A DNA stretch of 32,982 nucleotides, taken from a virus. The translations under genes were made by a program, and so were the position numbers. The DNA lies in the IMG/VR virus record IMGVR_UViG_3300046724_000162, positions 1 to 32,982 of that record; one strand, 5' to 3'. Under the pieces are notes generated by a model. The model was not told the DNA's origin and did no database searches. It saw only the letters and a program-made list of their open reading frames with translations. Shown here one piece after another: positions 23,803-30,004 of the stretch (positions are counted from its first letter, which is position 1; the number at the start of each line of letters is the position of its first letter).

Positions 23803-24725
23803 CAGTCTCGCCACCAGGCGTCTTGCACGGGGGCGCTTGCCGGGCGCTCGGCGTAGTCCTGCCAGCGATCGCCGTTGAGCCAGGTCGCCGGGTGCGCGGT
23901 GAAGCTGATGTCGTCGCGGCGCCTCAGCGGGTCATCGCGGTAGCGCTCGGCCGCTGCGATGATGACCTGCGGGTCTGCCTTGCGGGTGCAGACGGCCGTC
24001 TTCCACGCCTTGCGGGCAGGGGTTTTCGCCACCTTGCGCGGGTAAGCGCTCCAGAACGCGGTGAACTGCGGGTCCTCGTCGGAGCCTGTGACTGGCCTGC
24101 TAACCGCCGAGTCCGGACCGGCATCGCGTTTCCGTGCTGCGCCGGACGCTAGCACAAGTCCGGGCGGGCGGTCAGCTTGCTGACCGAGTGCTTTTGATCT
24201 TTCTTCTGTCTCTGTCTCTGTCTCTGTCTCTGTCTCTGTCTCTGTGGATTCAGACCGTTGTCGGTTGACGATCGGCTTGCTATCGGTGGTCTGATCAGAG
24301 GTCTGATCGGACTTCTGACACCATTCGCAGTCCGGGTCGCGGGTGTCCGCGTGCCACCGCTTGTGGTTGGCATGGCGCGCGCCGCGCGACTTCGCCTCGG
24401 ACTTGGCGTCGATCGACGCCCGCGACGGGTTGCGCTCGAGCCAGCCGGGCAGCAGCCAGCCCGCGGTGCCGCGCTCGATGAGGCCGACCTCGACCAGGTG
24501 CTCGGCGTCGCGCCGGGCGAACTTGACCGGATCGGGGTGGGCCAGCAGGCCGAGCTGCTCGTCGGGGACGAACCCGTCTGACTTGGTGCGCTTGCAGTAC
24601 AGCAGCATCTGGACGTACAGGTCGCGGGCCGCGCGGGCGTCGCGGCCGTAGCGGCTGAGCGAGCGGACTTTCCGGTTGTCGGGGAAGTCGGTCGACAGCG
24701 GGACGAAGATCTCGCTGCGGCGCAC
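23802..24725 (-). CDS. DnaD-like replication protein with TE microsatellite (307 aa)
   Basis: The N-terminal part (MRRSEIFVPLSTDFPDNRKV, then YGRDARAARDLYVQML) is a winged-helix/DnaD-like pattern used in phage replication initiators and helicase loaders. A Cys pair DPDCEWC follows. Residues about 135-175 form a hydrophilic linker with SDQTSDQT and seven Thr-Glu pairs. The C-terminal half (FTAFWSAYPRKVAKTPARKA) resembles the conserved region of DnaD/loader proteins. Start is GTG directly after the upstream TAA; downstream it overlaps the primase-helicase start, suggesting a joint role. Linker length can vary by slippage without changing frame. Confidence 0.83.
   Translation of the reverse strand: MRRSEIFVPLSTDFPDNRKVRSLSRYGRDARAARDLYVQMLLYCKRTKSDGFVPDEQLGLLAHPDPVKFARRDAEHLVEVGLIERGTAGWLLPGWLERNPSRASIDAKSEAKSRGARHANHKRWHADTRDPDCEWCQKSDQTSDQTTDSKPIVNRQRSESTETETETETETETEERSKALGQQADRPPGLVLASGAARKRDAGPDSAVSRPVTGSDEDPQFTAFWSAYPRKVAKTPARKAWKTAVCTRKADPQVIIAAAERYRDDPLRRRDDISFTAHPATWLNGDRWQDYAERPASAPVQDAWWRD
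24205..24245. repeat. Hexanucleotide microsatellite (TCTGTC)6-7
   Basis: Six perfect TCTGTC units plus a partial seventh (TCTGT), 41 bases, coding on the minus strand for alternating Thr-Glu in the DnaD-like protein. Six-base units preserve frame on expansion or contraction. A 12-base period nearby (GGTCTGATC at 24288 and 24300) encodes SDQT repeats, so the same linker has two microrepeats. Confidence 0.97.
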
Positions 24726-25307
24726 TTATGCGGCCTTTCCGGGCTGCGGGCCGAACTTGCCGAAGCGGTAGGACAGCGCGGCCTCTATCGCAGCGTCGAT
24801 CCGCTCGGGGCCGTCTGCGCCGCGGTACTGCGGGCAGCCGTCCTCAACGAGGCTGTATCGCATGTCGCCGCCGGCGCACCCGATGTCGAAGTGGTAGCCG
24901 GCCGTGCAGGGGCGCCAGTCCGAGTCGCCGTCCTCCCATGGTCCCTTCAGCGGGTCGTCGGTATCGGCCGGGTCGAGTCCGCCGATGACGACGTGCTCGC
25001 CGTGAGCGGTCGGCTTGCCGATCAGCAGGACTGCGCGGGACGGCTGCGGGCGCATGGCGGCGAACCGGCGCCACTTCTCGATGCCCGCAGGGTCTGCATC
25101 CCATTCCGGCTTGACCTCGCACCAGAGGGTGCCGCAGGCGGCGTAGACGGCGAAGTCGGGCAGGTAGAGCGTGCCGCCCAGGTCGAAGCCTTGCGGCTCG
25201 TACTCCCACTTGAGGTCCAGGCGGTCGAAGAAGATCGCCCACCGCGCCTCGAGGTGTGACCTGAACAGGGTTCCGGCGTATGAGCCGGGGAGTCCGCTGC
25301 GAGTCAA
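24726..25307 (-). CDS. PD-(D/E)XK nuclease-like protein (193 aa)
   Basis: The N-terminal half has the motif set E20 (FRSHLEARWAIFFDRL), P50-D51 (YLPDFAVYA) and E64-V-K66 (LWCEVKPEW), plus a WEYEPQGFDL segment, matching a PD-(D/E)XK restriction-like core. The C-terminal half (GCAGGDMRYSLVEDG, Cys-containing) is unknown. Such proteins act as resolvases, exonucleases or anti-host nucleases; which applies here cannot be told. Start appears to be TTG at 25307 behind GAGAGG. It is the first leftward gene left of the lone rightward HTH-like gene, sharing its control region. Confidence 0.72.
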   Translation of the reverse strand: MTRSGLPGSYAGTLFRSHLEARWAIFFDRLDLKWEYEPQGFDLGGTLYLPDFAVYAACGTLWCEVKPEWDADPAGIEKWRRFAAMRPQPSRAVLLIGKPTAHGEHVVIGGLDPADTDDPLKGPWEDGDSDWRPCTAGYHFDIGCAGGDMRYSLVEDGCPQYRGADGPERIDAAIEAALSYRFGKFGPQPGKAA

Positions 25308-25344
25308 TGCAGCCTGCCTCTCAAGACGATTTATGGACGCTCAA

Positions 25345-25415
25345 TCACTATCGTAAACCACTGTCACACATCAAGGTACACGATCAGGTTTCTATGTCGT
25401 ACAGTGGGATAGTGA
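25345..25415. promoter_or_regulatory. Divergent control region with nested inverted repeats
   Basis: TCACTATC (25345-25352) and CCACTGT (25358-25364) recur as exact inverted copies ACAGTGG (25401-25407) and GATAGTGA (25408-25415). The left half has 5 extra bases between its two parts. Centres of the two arms are about 53 bases apart, close to five helical turns. The right arm covers one candidate start of the rightward gene. Leftward TTGATG (25374-25369) could be a -35 for the nuclease gene; -10 elements are weak. Confidence 0.6.
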
Positions 25416-25666
25416 CCGTAGACCTTGACCATGCGACACTGACTGACGTGGACTCCGAGACGCGCGCCGAGCTTGAGCAGGCGGCCGACAACTACGTGAA
25501 CGGGCCTGACCGGCTGAAGTCCGCGATGATCCGGGCCGCTCGCAAGGGCGAGAAGCCTGCGACGATCGCGCGGGCCATCGGCTACGCCTACACGTACGAC
25601 TTCACCGCCAAGCTGGTCCGCGAGGACCGCGCGGCGAACCCTGGCGAGTACCCGGCCGACAGCTAG
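25394..25666 (+). CDS. Small helix-turn-helix-like protein, rightward (90 aa)
   Basis: The only rightward gene in the early region. It contains LKSAMIRAARKGEKPATIAR and AIGYAYTYDFTAKLVREDR, a pattern like a short HTH. ATG at 25394 is a fair start (CAGG 5 bases before); GTG at 25412 (VTVDLDHATLTDVD) is an alternative that lies in the inverted repeat. The ORF is open 38 codons further upstream but that part overlaps the leftward promoter region. It may repress or activate the neighbouring replication or early genes. No homolog can be named. Confidence 0.65.
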   Translation: MSYSGIVTVDLDHATLTDVDSETRAELEQAADNYVNGPDRLKSAMIRAARKGEKPATIARAIGYAYTYDFTAKLVREDRAANPGEYPADS

Positions 25667-25698
25667 CACCCCGGCACCCCCTGTGAGAGGCGGCGCGC

Positions 25699-25953
25699 TC
25701 ACAGGACGGCCGCCATGACGCGCACCGTCTCAACGCGCCTGCGTGCGCCCTGCCACCAGCGCGCGGCCTCGATGTCGTCCCAGGACGCCGCGCCCACCGG
25801 GTCGCGCTCCGAAGACCAGCAGCGGACGCACAGGGCACAGGCCGGGCCTATGCCCTCGCTCGTGCCGCACACGCTGCACACAGGGAAGCCACGCGGGCCG
25901 AGTTTCGGCGGCGCGCTGACCGCGAACAGCTCGAGCTGGACGGCCGCGCTCAC
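25699..25953 (-). CDS. Cys-rich hypothetical protein (84 aa)
   Basis: A short protein with five Cys at about positions 26, 29, 39, 42 and 45 (FPVCSVCGTS, then CALCVRCW), a zinc-ribbon pattern, and a helical C-terminus (WWQGARRRVETVRVM). GTG at 25953 overlaps the upstream stop (GTGA), so translation is coupled. Upstream the frame is open but is Arg/Gly-rich and not protein-like. It ends 32 bases from the stop of the convergent HTH-like gene. Function unknown. Confidence 0.66.
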   Translation of the reverse strand: MSAAVQLELFAVSAPPKLGPRGFPVCSVCGTSEGIGPACALCVRCWSSERDPVGAASWDDIEAARWWQGARRRVETVRVMAAVL

Positions 25954-26102
25954 GCCGCCCTCGTCTCGCACGACGTCGGGTGCTTCGGCGGCTTCTCGGT
26001 ATGCGCCGCCGCCAGCTTGTCGACGTCCGCCCACGGGCCTTCCGCCGTCCAGTCGCAGGACAGGCAGCGGGCGGTGGTCGTGAGCTGCGGGCTGCTAGGC
26101 AC
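25950..26102 (-). CDS. Micro-gene, zinc-finger-like (50 aa)
   Basis: GTG at 26102 opens 50 codons (VPSSPQLTTTARCLSCDWTA). C13-x2-C16 and H34, H41 give a C2H2-like spacing, with a Glu/Pro/Lys-rich end. The start overlaps the upstream stop (GTGCCTAG) and its stop overlaps the next start (GTGA), which supports translation. It is shorter than typical ORF cutoffs. No homolog can be named. Confidence 0.68.
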   Translation of the reverse strand: MPSSPQLTTTARCLSCDWTAEGPWADVDKLAAAHTEKPPKHPTSCETRAA

Positions 26103-26472
26103 GGGCTTCCCACCGCTCGCAGGCCGGCCACCACGCCCGAAGGTCGGTGGCCGCGCCGTGCGTCTCGTAGGGTCCGCTGCGGAACGTCGGCGTGCCCATC
26201 TCGCCGGAGCGGCCCCGGGTGCACTTGAGCCACTGCTCCTTGCGCACGATGAAGATGCAGTCGCCGCAGCGCGGGCCCGGTGCCTTCCGGTCCTCCGCTG
26301 GCGGCGCGTCCGGGTGCAGGCGCAGGGGCGCGCCGTGGACCAGGGCGAGCGGGTGACGGCCGCTGGCGAGCGCCTGCGCCTGGCGGAGCGTGCGCCTGCG
26401 GTCAGGCGACAGCGCCGGGCCGGGATCGGGCAGCGGCAGCGGCTCGAGGTCGAACAGCATCGCCTCAGTCAT
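26095..26472 (-). CDS. Cys-rich hypothetical protein (125 aa)
   Basis: N-terminus MTEAMLFDLEPLPLPDPGP, then RRRTLRQAQALASGRHPLAL and a ribbon-like Cys set C69, C72, C84 and C118 (RCGDCIFI, WLKCTRG, ACERWE). The QALASGRHPL signature is similar to small early proteins of many Streptomyces phages, from memory. ATG at 26472 has a GAAGGAGAG ribosome-binding site. Upstream is the hairpin gap. Possible zinc-binding accessory protein; role unknown. Confidence 0.75.
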   Translation of the reverse strand: MTEAMLFDLEPLPLPDPGPALSPDRRRTLRQAQALASGRHPLALVHGAPLRLHPDAPPAEDRKAPGPRCGDCIFIVRKEQWLKCTRGRSGEMGTPTFRSGPYETHGAATDLRAWWPACERWEARA

Positions 26473-26485
26473 GTCTCTCCTTCGG

Positions 26486-26519
26486 TGGCCGCGCCCGCAC
26501 CGGGGCGCAGGCGCGGCCA
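26486..26519. repeat. Perfect 10-bp inverted repeat between genes
   Basis: TGGCCGCGCC (26486-26495) and GGCGCGGCCA (26510-26519) are perfect complements with a 14-base loop. It lies in the short gap between two early genes, before the ribosome-binding site of the leftward downstream gene. No T-run follows on either side, so intrinsic termination is unlikely; it may affect RNA stability or attenuation. Confidence 0.7.
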
Positions 26520-26523
26520 GGGG

Positions 26524-26622
26524 TCAGTCCTCGGCGTCGTCCAGGTGGAGCACGTCGCGCTCGAAGTCGTCGATCTCCTCGCACGTGGGCGCGTACGGGC
26601 AGGTGTCGCAGCAGATCTCCAT
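26524..26622 (-). CDS. Micro-gene, Cys-rich acidic (32 aa)
   Basis: ATG at 26622 overlaps the upstream stop as TGATG; 32 codons include MEICCDTCPYAPTC, an acidic end DDFERDVLHLDDAED and four Cys. Coupled start, protein-like composition and position support it; the same frame open upstream is not protein-like. Function unknown. It may be a metal-binding peptide. Confidence 0.55.
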   Translation of the reverse strand: MEICCDTCPYAPTCEEIDDFERDVLHLDDAED

Positions 26623-26813
26623 CAGCTCACCTGCCCCGGCATCGCGCCCCTGTCGAGCAGCTCGCGGACCTCGTCCAGGCCGCCCGGCGCGAAGGTCAGC
26701 GCGTCCTCGTCGCGGACCGTCAGGATCAGCGACACCGTGCCGTCGTGGTTGCGCCACACCTCAACCGGGTCGCCGTCCGAGTCGGGCACCGTGCCGAGCA
26801 GGACGTCACTCAC
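26622..26813 (-). CDS. Hypothetical protein (63 aa)
   Basis: Small protein VSDVLLGTVPDSDGDPVEVW, then DGTVSLILTVRDEDALTF and a C-terminal DEVRELLDRGAMPGQVS. Compact beta-alpha pattern. GTG at 26813 is favoured by a GGGGAGGG site with good spacing; a GTG at 26822 is too close to it. It overlaps the end of the recT-like gene. No family recognised. Confidence 0.72.
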   Translation of the reverse strand: MSDVLLGTVPDSDGDPVEVWRNHDGTVSLILTVRDEDALTFAPGGLDEVRELLDRGAMPGQVS

Positions 26814-27888
26814 CGGGCTCACCCTCCCCGCGCGCCTCAGCCGCTGCCTGGAGCATGACCATCAGGTAGCCGCGCGGGTCCTCGTCTTCCTTCTCCGCCT
26901 GCGCCTTCCAGTGCGCCAGCGTGTCGAGCACGGTGCGCGCCTGGTTGTGCGACAGGGCCTTGCTGCTGGCCAGCACGACCGGCTTGCCCTTGCTGCTGAG
27001 GATCTGCGCGCACACCCCGCGCGCCTGGTCCTTCTCGTCGTCGCCGAAGTGGTAGGTCTGCGAGAGGGATGTCCAGATGGCGGTGAGCTGCCGGTTGGTG
27101 ACAGTGCCGGCCGTGTCGTAGTCGCTGGTGTCCGGTGCGGGCTCGTCCTCTCCTGGCAGCGGTGGAAGGCCCTCGCCCGCGGCGGCCACTTCCGCCGGGG
27201 GGTCGGGTACGGCGGCAGGCCCGGATACGGGGGACTCCGCTGCCGCGGGCGAGGGGGCCGGTGTGCGCGCCTTGCGCTGCGCGGTGCGGGGCTTCGCCGC
27301 TTCGATGGCAGGCGTTTCGCTGTCAGAGGTAACGGTCACCTCGACGTCAACGCCGTCCTCGACGTCCTCCGGCGTGTACGGGATGCCCATGATCACGTCA
27401 GCGAAGCGGTGCTTCGCCAGCCGCGACGACGCGCGGGCGTACAGCTTGTCGGCCGGCCAGTTGCCGAGGTTCAGCCCGGCCTTCTTCGCCTGGTCCGCGG
27501 TGAATGTCACCGTCGTCCAGTCCGACTCGTCCTTGCGGCGGCCGCGCACGACGGCCCGGTAGTCGGTGTTCTCGACGTCTTCCCACTTGTGGCCGTGCGA
27601 CAGGATCATGGCGCGCATCAGCAGCGGCTTCTGCGTCGGCTTGCCGCGGATCACGTCGATGTTGGCGAGGCTCGTCATCGGGCCGAGGCCCATCTCCCGG
27701 CCGGCCAGGATGCACGCCGAGACGGCAGCGGCGGACCCGCGCAGGCCGTCCGGGATGAACGGGGTGTCGTAGATCTCGTTGGCCAGCTTCACGACCTGGC
27801 CGACGATCTGGGTCCATGAGTCGATGTCGCTGGCCGCGGGGACGGCCAGCTCGGCGCGGGGCGCCCGGTAAACGTCTAGCTCGGTCAT
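26806..27888 (-). CDS. RecT-like ssDNA annealing protein with C-terminal extension (360 aa)
   Basis: Recombination protein that anneals ssDNA. The N-terminal 190 residues have the RecT pattern (IYDTPFIPDGLRGSAAAVSA, then GREMGLGPMTSLANIDVIRG, QKPLLMRAMILSHGHKWEDV). A Pro/Ala/Glu-rich linker at about 200-265 follows. Then a small helical domain, TVTNRQLTAIWTSLSQTYHF, with ALSHNQARTVLDTLAHWK, about 80 residues. The exonuclease partner is the gene upstream, overlapping by TGATG. The pair forms a Red-like recombination module. Start is ATG. Confidence 0.85.
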   Translation of the reverse strand: MTELDVYRAPRAELAVPAASDIDSWTQIVGQVVKLANEIYDTPFIPDGLRGSAAAVSACILAGREMGLGPMTSLANIDVIRGKPTQKPLLMRAMILSHGHKWEDVENTDYRAVVRGRRKDESDWTTVTFTADQAKKAGLNLGNWPADKLYARASSRLAKHRFADVIMGIPYTPEDVEDGVDVEVTVTSDSETPAIEAAKPRTAQRKARTPAPSPAAAESPVSGPAAVPDPPAEVAAAGEGLPPLPGEDEPAPDTSDYDTAGTVTNRQLTAIWTSLSQTYHFGDDEKDQARGVCAQILSSKGKPVVLASSKALSHNQARTVLDTLAHWKAQAEKEDEDPRGYLMVMLQAAAEARGEGEPGE

Positions 27889-28673
27889 CAGAAGGGCACT
27901 TCCTCATCGAGGGGGAACACGGATGCGCCGGGGGTCACTGCCTCGCCGACGATGGTCTTGGACCGCTCGTTCGCCCACTTCCACATCGCCTTGACGTAGA
28001 GGAAGTAGTTGTAAACGTCCTGGTCAACCGTGACGGGCACGAGCGAGTAGCCGTCAGCGCGGACGTGGACGACGGCGGCGCCGTCCCACTTGGGCATGTC
28101 GCGCATCTCGCCGGCGGCGACATCGAGGTACTGGTCGCAGAACATGTACCCGGCGAGCTGGAGCGCGTTGTCGGGGAACACGCCCGAGCGGGCGGTCTTG
28201 ATGTCCAGGCCGAGTAGCCCTAGCCCGCGCAGCCGCGCGCCGAGGTCCATCGTCCCGGCGTACTTCCACTTGTAGCTGACGACGGGCGCCTCGATCAGGA
28301 CCGGGTCGACGTCGAAGTCGTCTAGGAACTTCACGTAGGACTCGACGTGGCCGGCCAGCTCGTCGGGGACAGTGACCTTCTCGCCCTTGATGAGCTTCTC
28401 GCCGAGGCGGTGGACCTCAGTTCCGCGCTTGCCCGCGGCGTCCCGGTCGGCGTAGTGGGCGCCTTCGAGGATCTTGAGCCGCTCGCCGAGCTTCCTGCCG
28501 GACAGGTCGTCCCAGTTGTCGACGGCGTACCCGGCGACGGTGCGGGCTGCCCAGTTGACGAGCGCGGGCTTGGCCAGGCCGTCACCGAGGATGGTGGTGA
28601 CGCCGGGGAGCTTCACGTCGTCCAGATAGTAGGCGTGGTTGCGGCCGAAGTTGCGCCGCTTGAACTCAGCCAT
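27888..28673 (-). CDS. RecB/Cas4-like PD-(D/E)XK exonuclease (261 aa)
   Basis: Likely exonuclease partner of the RecT-like protein. Motifs: H88 (GTEVHRLGEKL), D143 (YAGTMDLGARL), D157-I-K159 (LGLDIKTARSG) and Q172 (NALQLAGYMF), a RecB/Cas4 core. Size and order match actinophage exonucleases. ATG at 28673 lies within the end of the small upstream gene. The partner gene begins at its TGATG stop. It should degrade dsDNA to expose ssDNA for annealing. Confidence 0.86.
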   Translation of the reverse strand: MAEFKRRNFGRNHAYYLDDVKLPGVTTILGDGLAKPALVNWAARTVAGYAVDNWDDLSGRKLGERLKILEGAHYADRDAAGKRGTEVHRLGEKLIKGEKVTVPDELAGHVESYVKFLDDFDVDPVLIEAPVVSYKWKYAGTMDLGARLRGLGLLGLDIKTARSGVFPDNALQLAGYMFCDQYLDVAAGEMRDMPKWDGAAVVHVRADGYSLVPVTVDQDVYNYFLYVKAMWKWANERSKTIVGEAVTPGASVFPLDEEVPF

Positions 28674-28899
28674 CCTGCCCGCCTCCCTCGCCGGTCATCT
28701 GCTCCAGCTCGGCGTCTACTGCCTCGTCGGTCCAGCGGCGGAGCATCCGCACCGCGTCGTCGATGGCGGGCTCGGGCCCGGCGGCGGTGAGCCGCGCCCG
28801 GGGCCTGTGCCTGACCAGCCAGCCGAACCAGGCGAGGCAGGCTGCCTGGGCGGCGACGAGCCACCCGGCGGCCTCGCGGTACACGGTGAGCCAGGTCAT
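28666..28899 (-). CDS. Small membrane protein (77 aa)
   Basis: One hydrophobic segment near residues 10-30 (AAGWLVAAQAACLAWFGWLV) flanked by a basic stretch, then a hydrophilic C-terminus with DDAVRMLRRWTDEAVDAELEQ. A single-span protein with the C-terminal tail in the cytoplasm by the positive-inside rule. The gene overlaps the exonuclease start by 8 bases and the upstream stop by ATGA. Function is unknown. Confidence 0.7.
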   Translation of the reverse strand: MTWLTVYREAAGWLVAAQAACLAWFGWLVRHRPRARLTAAGPEPAIDDAVRMLRRWTDEAVDAELEQMTGEGGGQDG

Positions 28900-29111
28900 C
28901 GGCTCGCCCCGTAGTACTCGGCGGCTGCCGCCTTCAGGCGGGCGCGGCCTGCTTCCCCGGCGATGCCCTCCATGCTGAGCGCGTGGCCGTACCGCTCGGC
29001 GGCGGTGTGGATCATGTCGGCGTGGTGCACGAGGGGGGCGCTGGTGTAGTTCCGCAGGACTTCCCAGATGACGGCGGTGAGGTGCTCGCGGGCGTCGTCG
29101 GTGGCGCTCAC
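28896..29111 (-). CDS. Hypothetical protein (71 aa)
   Basis: VSATDDAREHLTAVIWEVLR, then a helical C-terminus (MEGIAGEAGRARLKAAAAEY). GTG at 29111 overlaps the upstream stop (GTGA). The remainder of the frame further upstream is not protein-like. All-helical, no Cys. No family recognised; an early accessory gene. Confidence 0.72.
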   Translation of the reverse strand: MSATDDAREHLTAVIWEVLRNYTSAPLVHHADMIHTAAERYGHALSMEGIAGEAGRARLKAAAAEYYGASR

Positions 29112-29374
29112 CGCGCGCCTCCGCAGATGACCTGGCAGTTCCGGCCGCCGCTCTTGTACCCGCAGCCCGGGCACGCGTCCCCGGTGCGGGCCCTGCGCGC
29201 TCCGTGGGCGAACTGGGGCAGCCACTGCTCGTAGCCGCCCTGGTAGGGCGCTAGCTGCTCGGCGCTGAGGTTCGGCCCGCGGTCCTTGCCGGTGCCCTGG
29301 TAGGTGTAGTCGCGTGAGGGGGGCAGGCCGTTGCGTGCGGTGCTGCCGGGCAGGTGGGCGCGGTGGAGGCTCAC
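29108..29374 (-). CDS. Cys-rich hypothetical protein (88 aa)
   Basis: N-terminal MSLHRAHLPGSTARNGLPP, middle GPNLSAEQLAPYQGGYEQW, and a C-terminal zinc-like cluster (CPGCGYKSGGRNCQVICGG). GTG start overlaps the stop of a 38-aa micro-gene (GTGA) and its own stop overlaps the next start. Cys pattern could bind zinc. No family recognised. Confidence 0.7.
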   Translation of the reverse strand: MSLHRAHLPGSTARNGLPPSRDYTYQGTGKDRGPNLSAEQLAPYQGGYEQWLPQFAHGARRARTGDACPGCGYKSGGRNCQVICGGAR

Positions 29375-29487
29375 GGCTGACCGCCTGCCTTCGCCTCAAG
29401 CGCCGCCGCGTGCTTGCGGCTGGCGGCGCGGTCGGCGTACGGAAGGGCGGCTATGAAGGCCACGAGGATGGCGTCGGCGGGGGTCAT
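29371..29487 (-). CDS. Micro-gene (38 aa)
   Basis: ATG at 29487 opens 38 codons (MTPADAILVAFIAALPYADR and a basic helical tail). Start overlaps the upstream stop (ATGA) and its stop overlaps the next GTG (GTGA). This double coupling makes it likely to be translated. An N-terminal hydrophobic stretch could be a membrane-anchoring helix. Function unknown. Confidence 0.62.
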   Translation of the reverse strand: MTPADAILVAFIAALPYADRAASRKHAAALEAKAGGQP

Positions 29488-29750
29488 GAGGCACCCCGGA
29501 TCTGCGCGGCCAGCCTGCGGCCGTCGTTGTTGATCTCGTACTTGATGTGGTCGCAGCCAGCCGGGTAGCCCTTGATGGCCAGCTTCTTGTTTACGAGCCC
29601 GTTGGCGGCCTGGTGCGCAGCGGCGGCGCTGGTCTCGCGGCCGTTCGCCGTCATCCGGGCGGCGAGGCTGCCCCCGCCCACGGGCGTTCCGAGGCCAGCC
29701 AGGGCCAGCAGGGCGAACTGCTGGCGGTCACTGAGTCGTACGGCGGTCAT
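29484..29750 (-). CDS. Winged-helix-like protein (88 aa)
   Basis: MTAVRLSDRQQFALLALAGL, then AARMTANGRETSAAAAHQAA and LVNKKLAIKGYPAGCDHIKY: two helices, a recognition-like helix and a wing, as in MarR-like DNA-binding proteins. ATG at 29750 overlaps the upstream stop (ATGA); the longer frame is Arg-rich. It precedes a micro-gene and follows a second winged-helix-like gene, so the two may act together. No family can be named. Confidence 0.7.
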   Translation of the reverse strand: MTAVRLSDRQQFALLALAGLGTPVGGGSLAARMTANGRETSAAAAHQAANGLVNKKLAIKGYPAGCDHIKYEINNDGRRLAAQIRGAS

Positions 29751-30004
29751 GCGCCACCGCCCGGTGTGATCATCTGCAGGCCGTCCGGGCAGATCTCCCA
29801 GAGCCACGTGTTGCGGGCCATGGACCGCTGGCAGAGCCCTTTGTAGGCCGAGTTGTCGAGCATCTTGAAGACGTAGCGGTCGTTGGACTCGCCGATGCCG
29901 TTCGCGATGGCCTTGGCGCTCGAATCCGGGTGGTCCCTCAGGTACTCCAGCGCCTTGATGAGTGCCGGGTTGATGCAGCTCGGCTCAGGGGCGTAGGTGC
30001 TCAC
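29747..30004 (-). CDS. Winged-helix-like protein (85 aa)
   Basis: Segments ALIKALEYLRDHPDSSAKAI and ANGIGESNDRYVFKMLDNSA followed by RNTWLWEICPDG look like a winged helix-turn-helix. GTG start overlaps the upstream stop (GTGA) and its stop overlaps the next start (ATGA). Cys at three positions could have another role. Stacked with a second winged-helix-like gene. Function unknown; a small regulator is plausible. Confidence 0.7.
   Translation of the reverse strand: MSTYAPEPSCINPALIKALEYLRDHPDSSAKAIANGIGESNDRYVFKMLDNSAYKGLCQRSMARNTWLWEICPDGLQMITPGGGA

Noticed and set aside
25667-25698. Terminator between the convergent genes at 25.7 kb
   Set aside because: No hairpin with T-run is visible in this 32-base gap.
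25730-26233. 167-codon minus ORF
   Set aside because: Arg-rich shadow spanning three real small genes; the 50-aa micro-gene and two flanking genes explain the region better.
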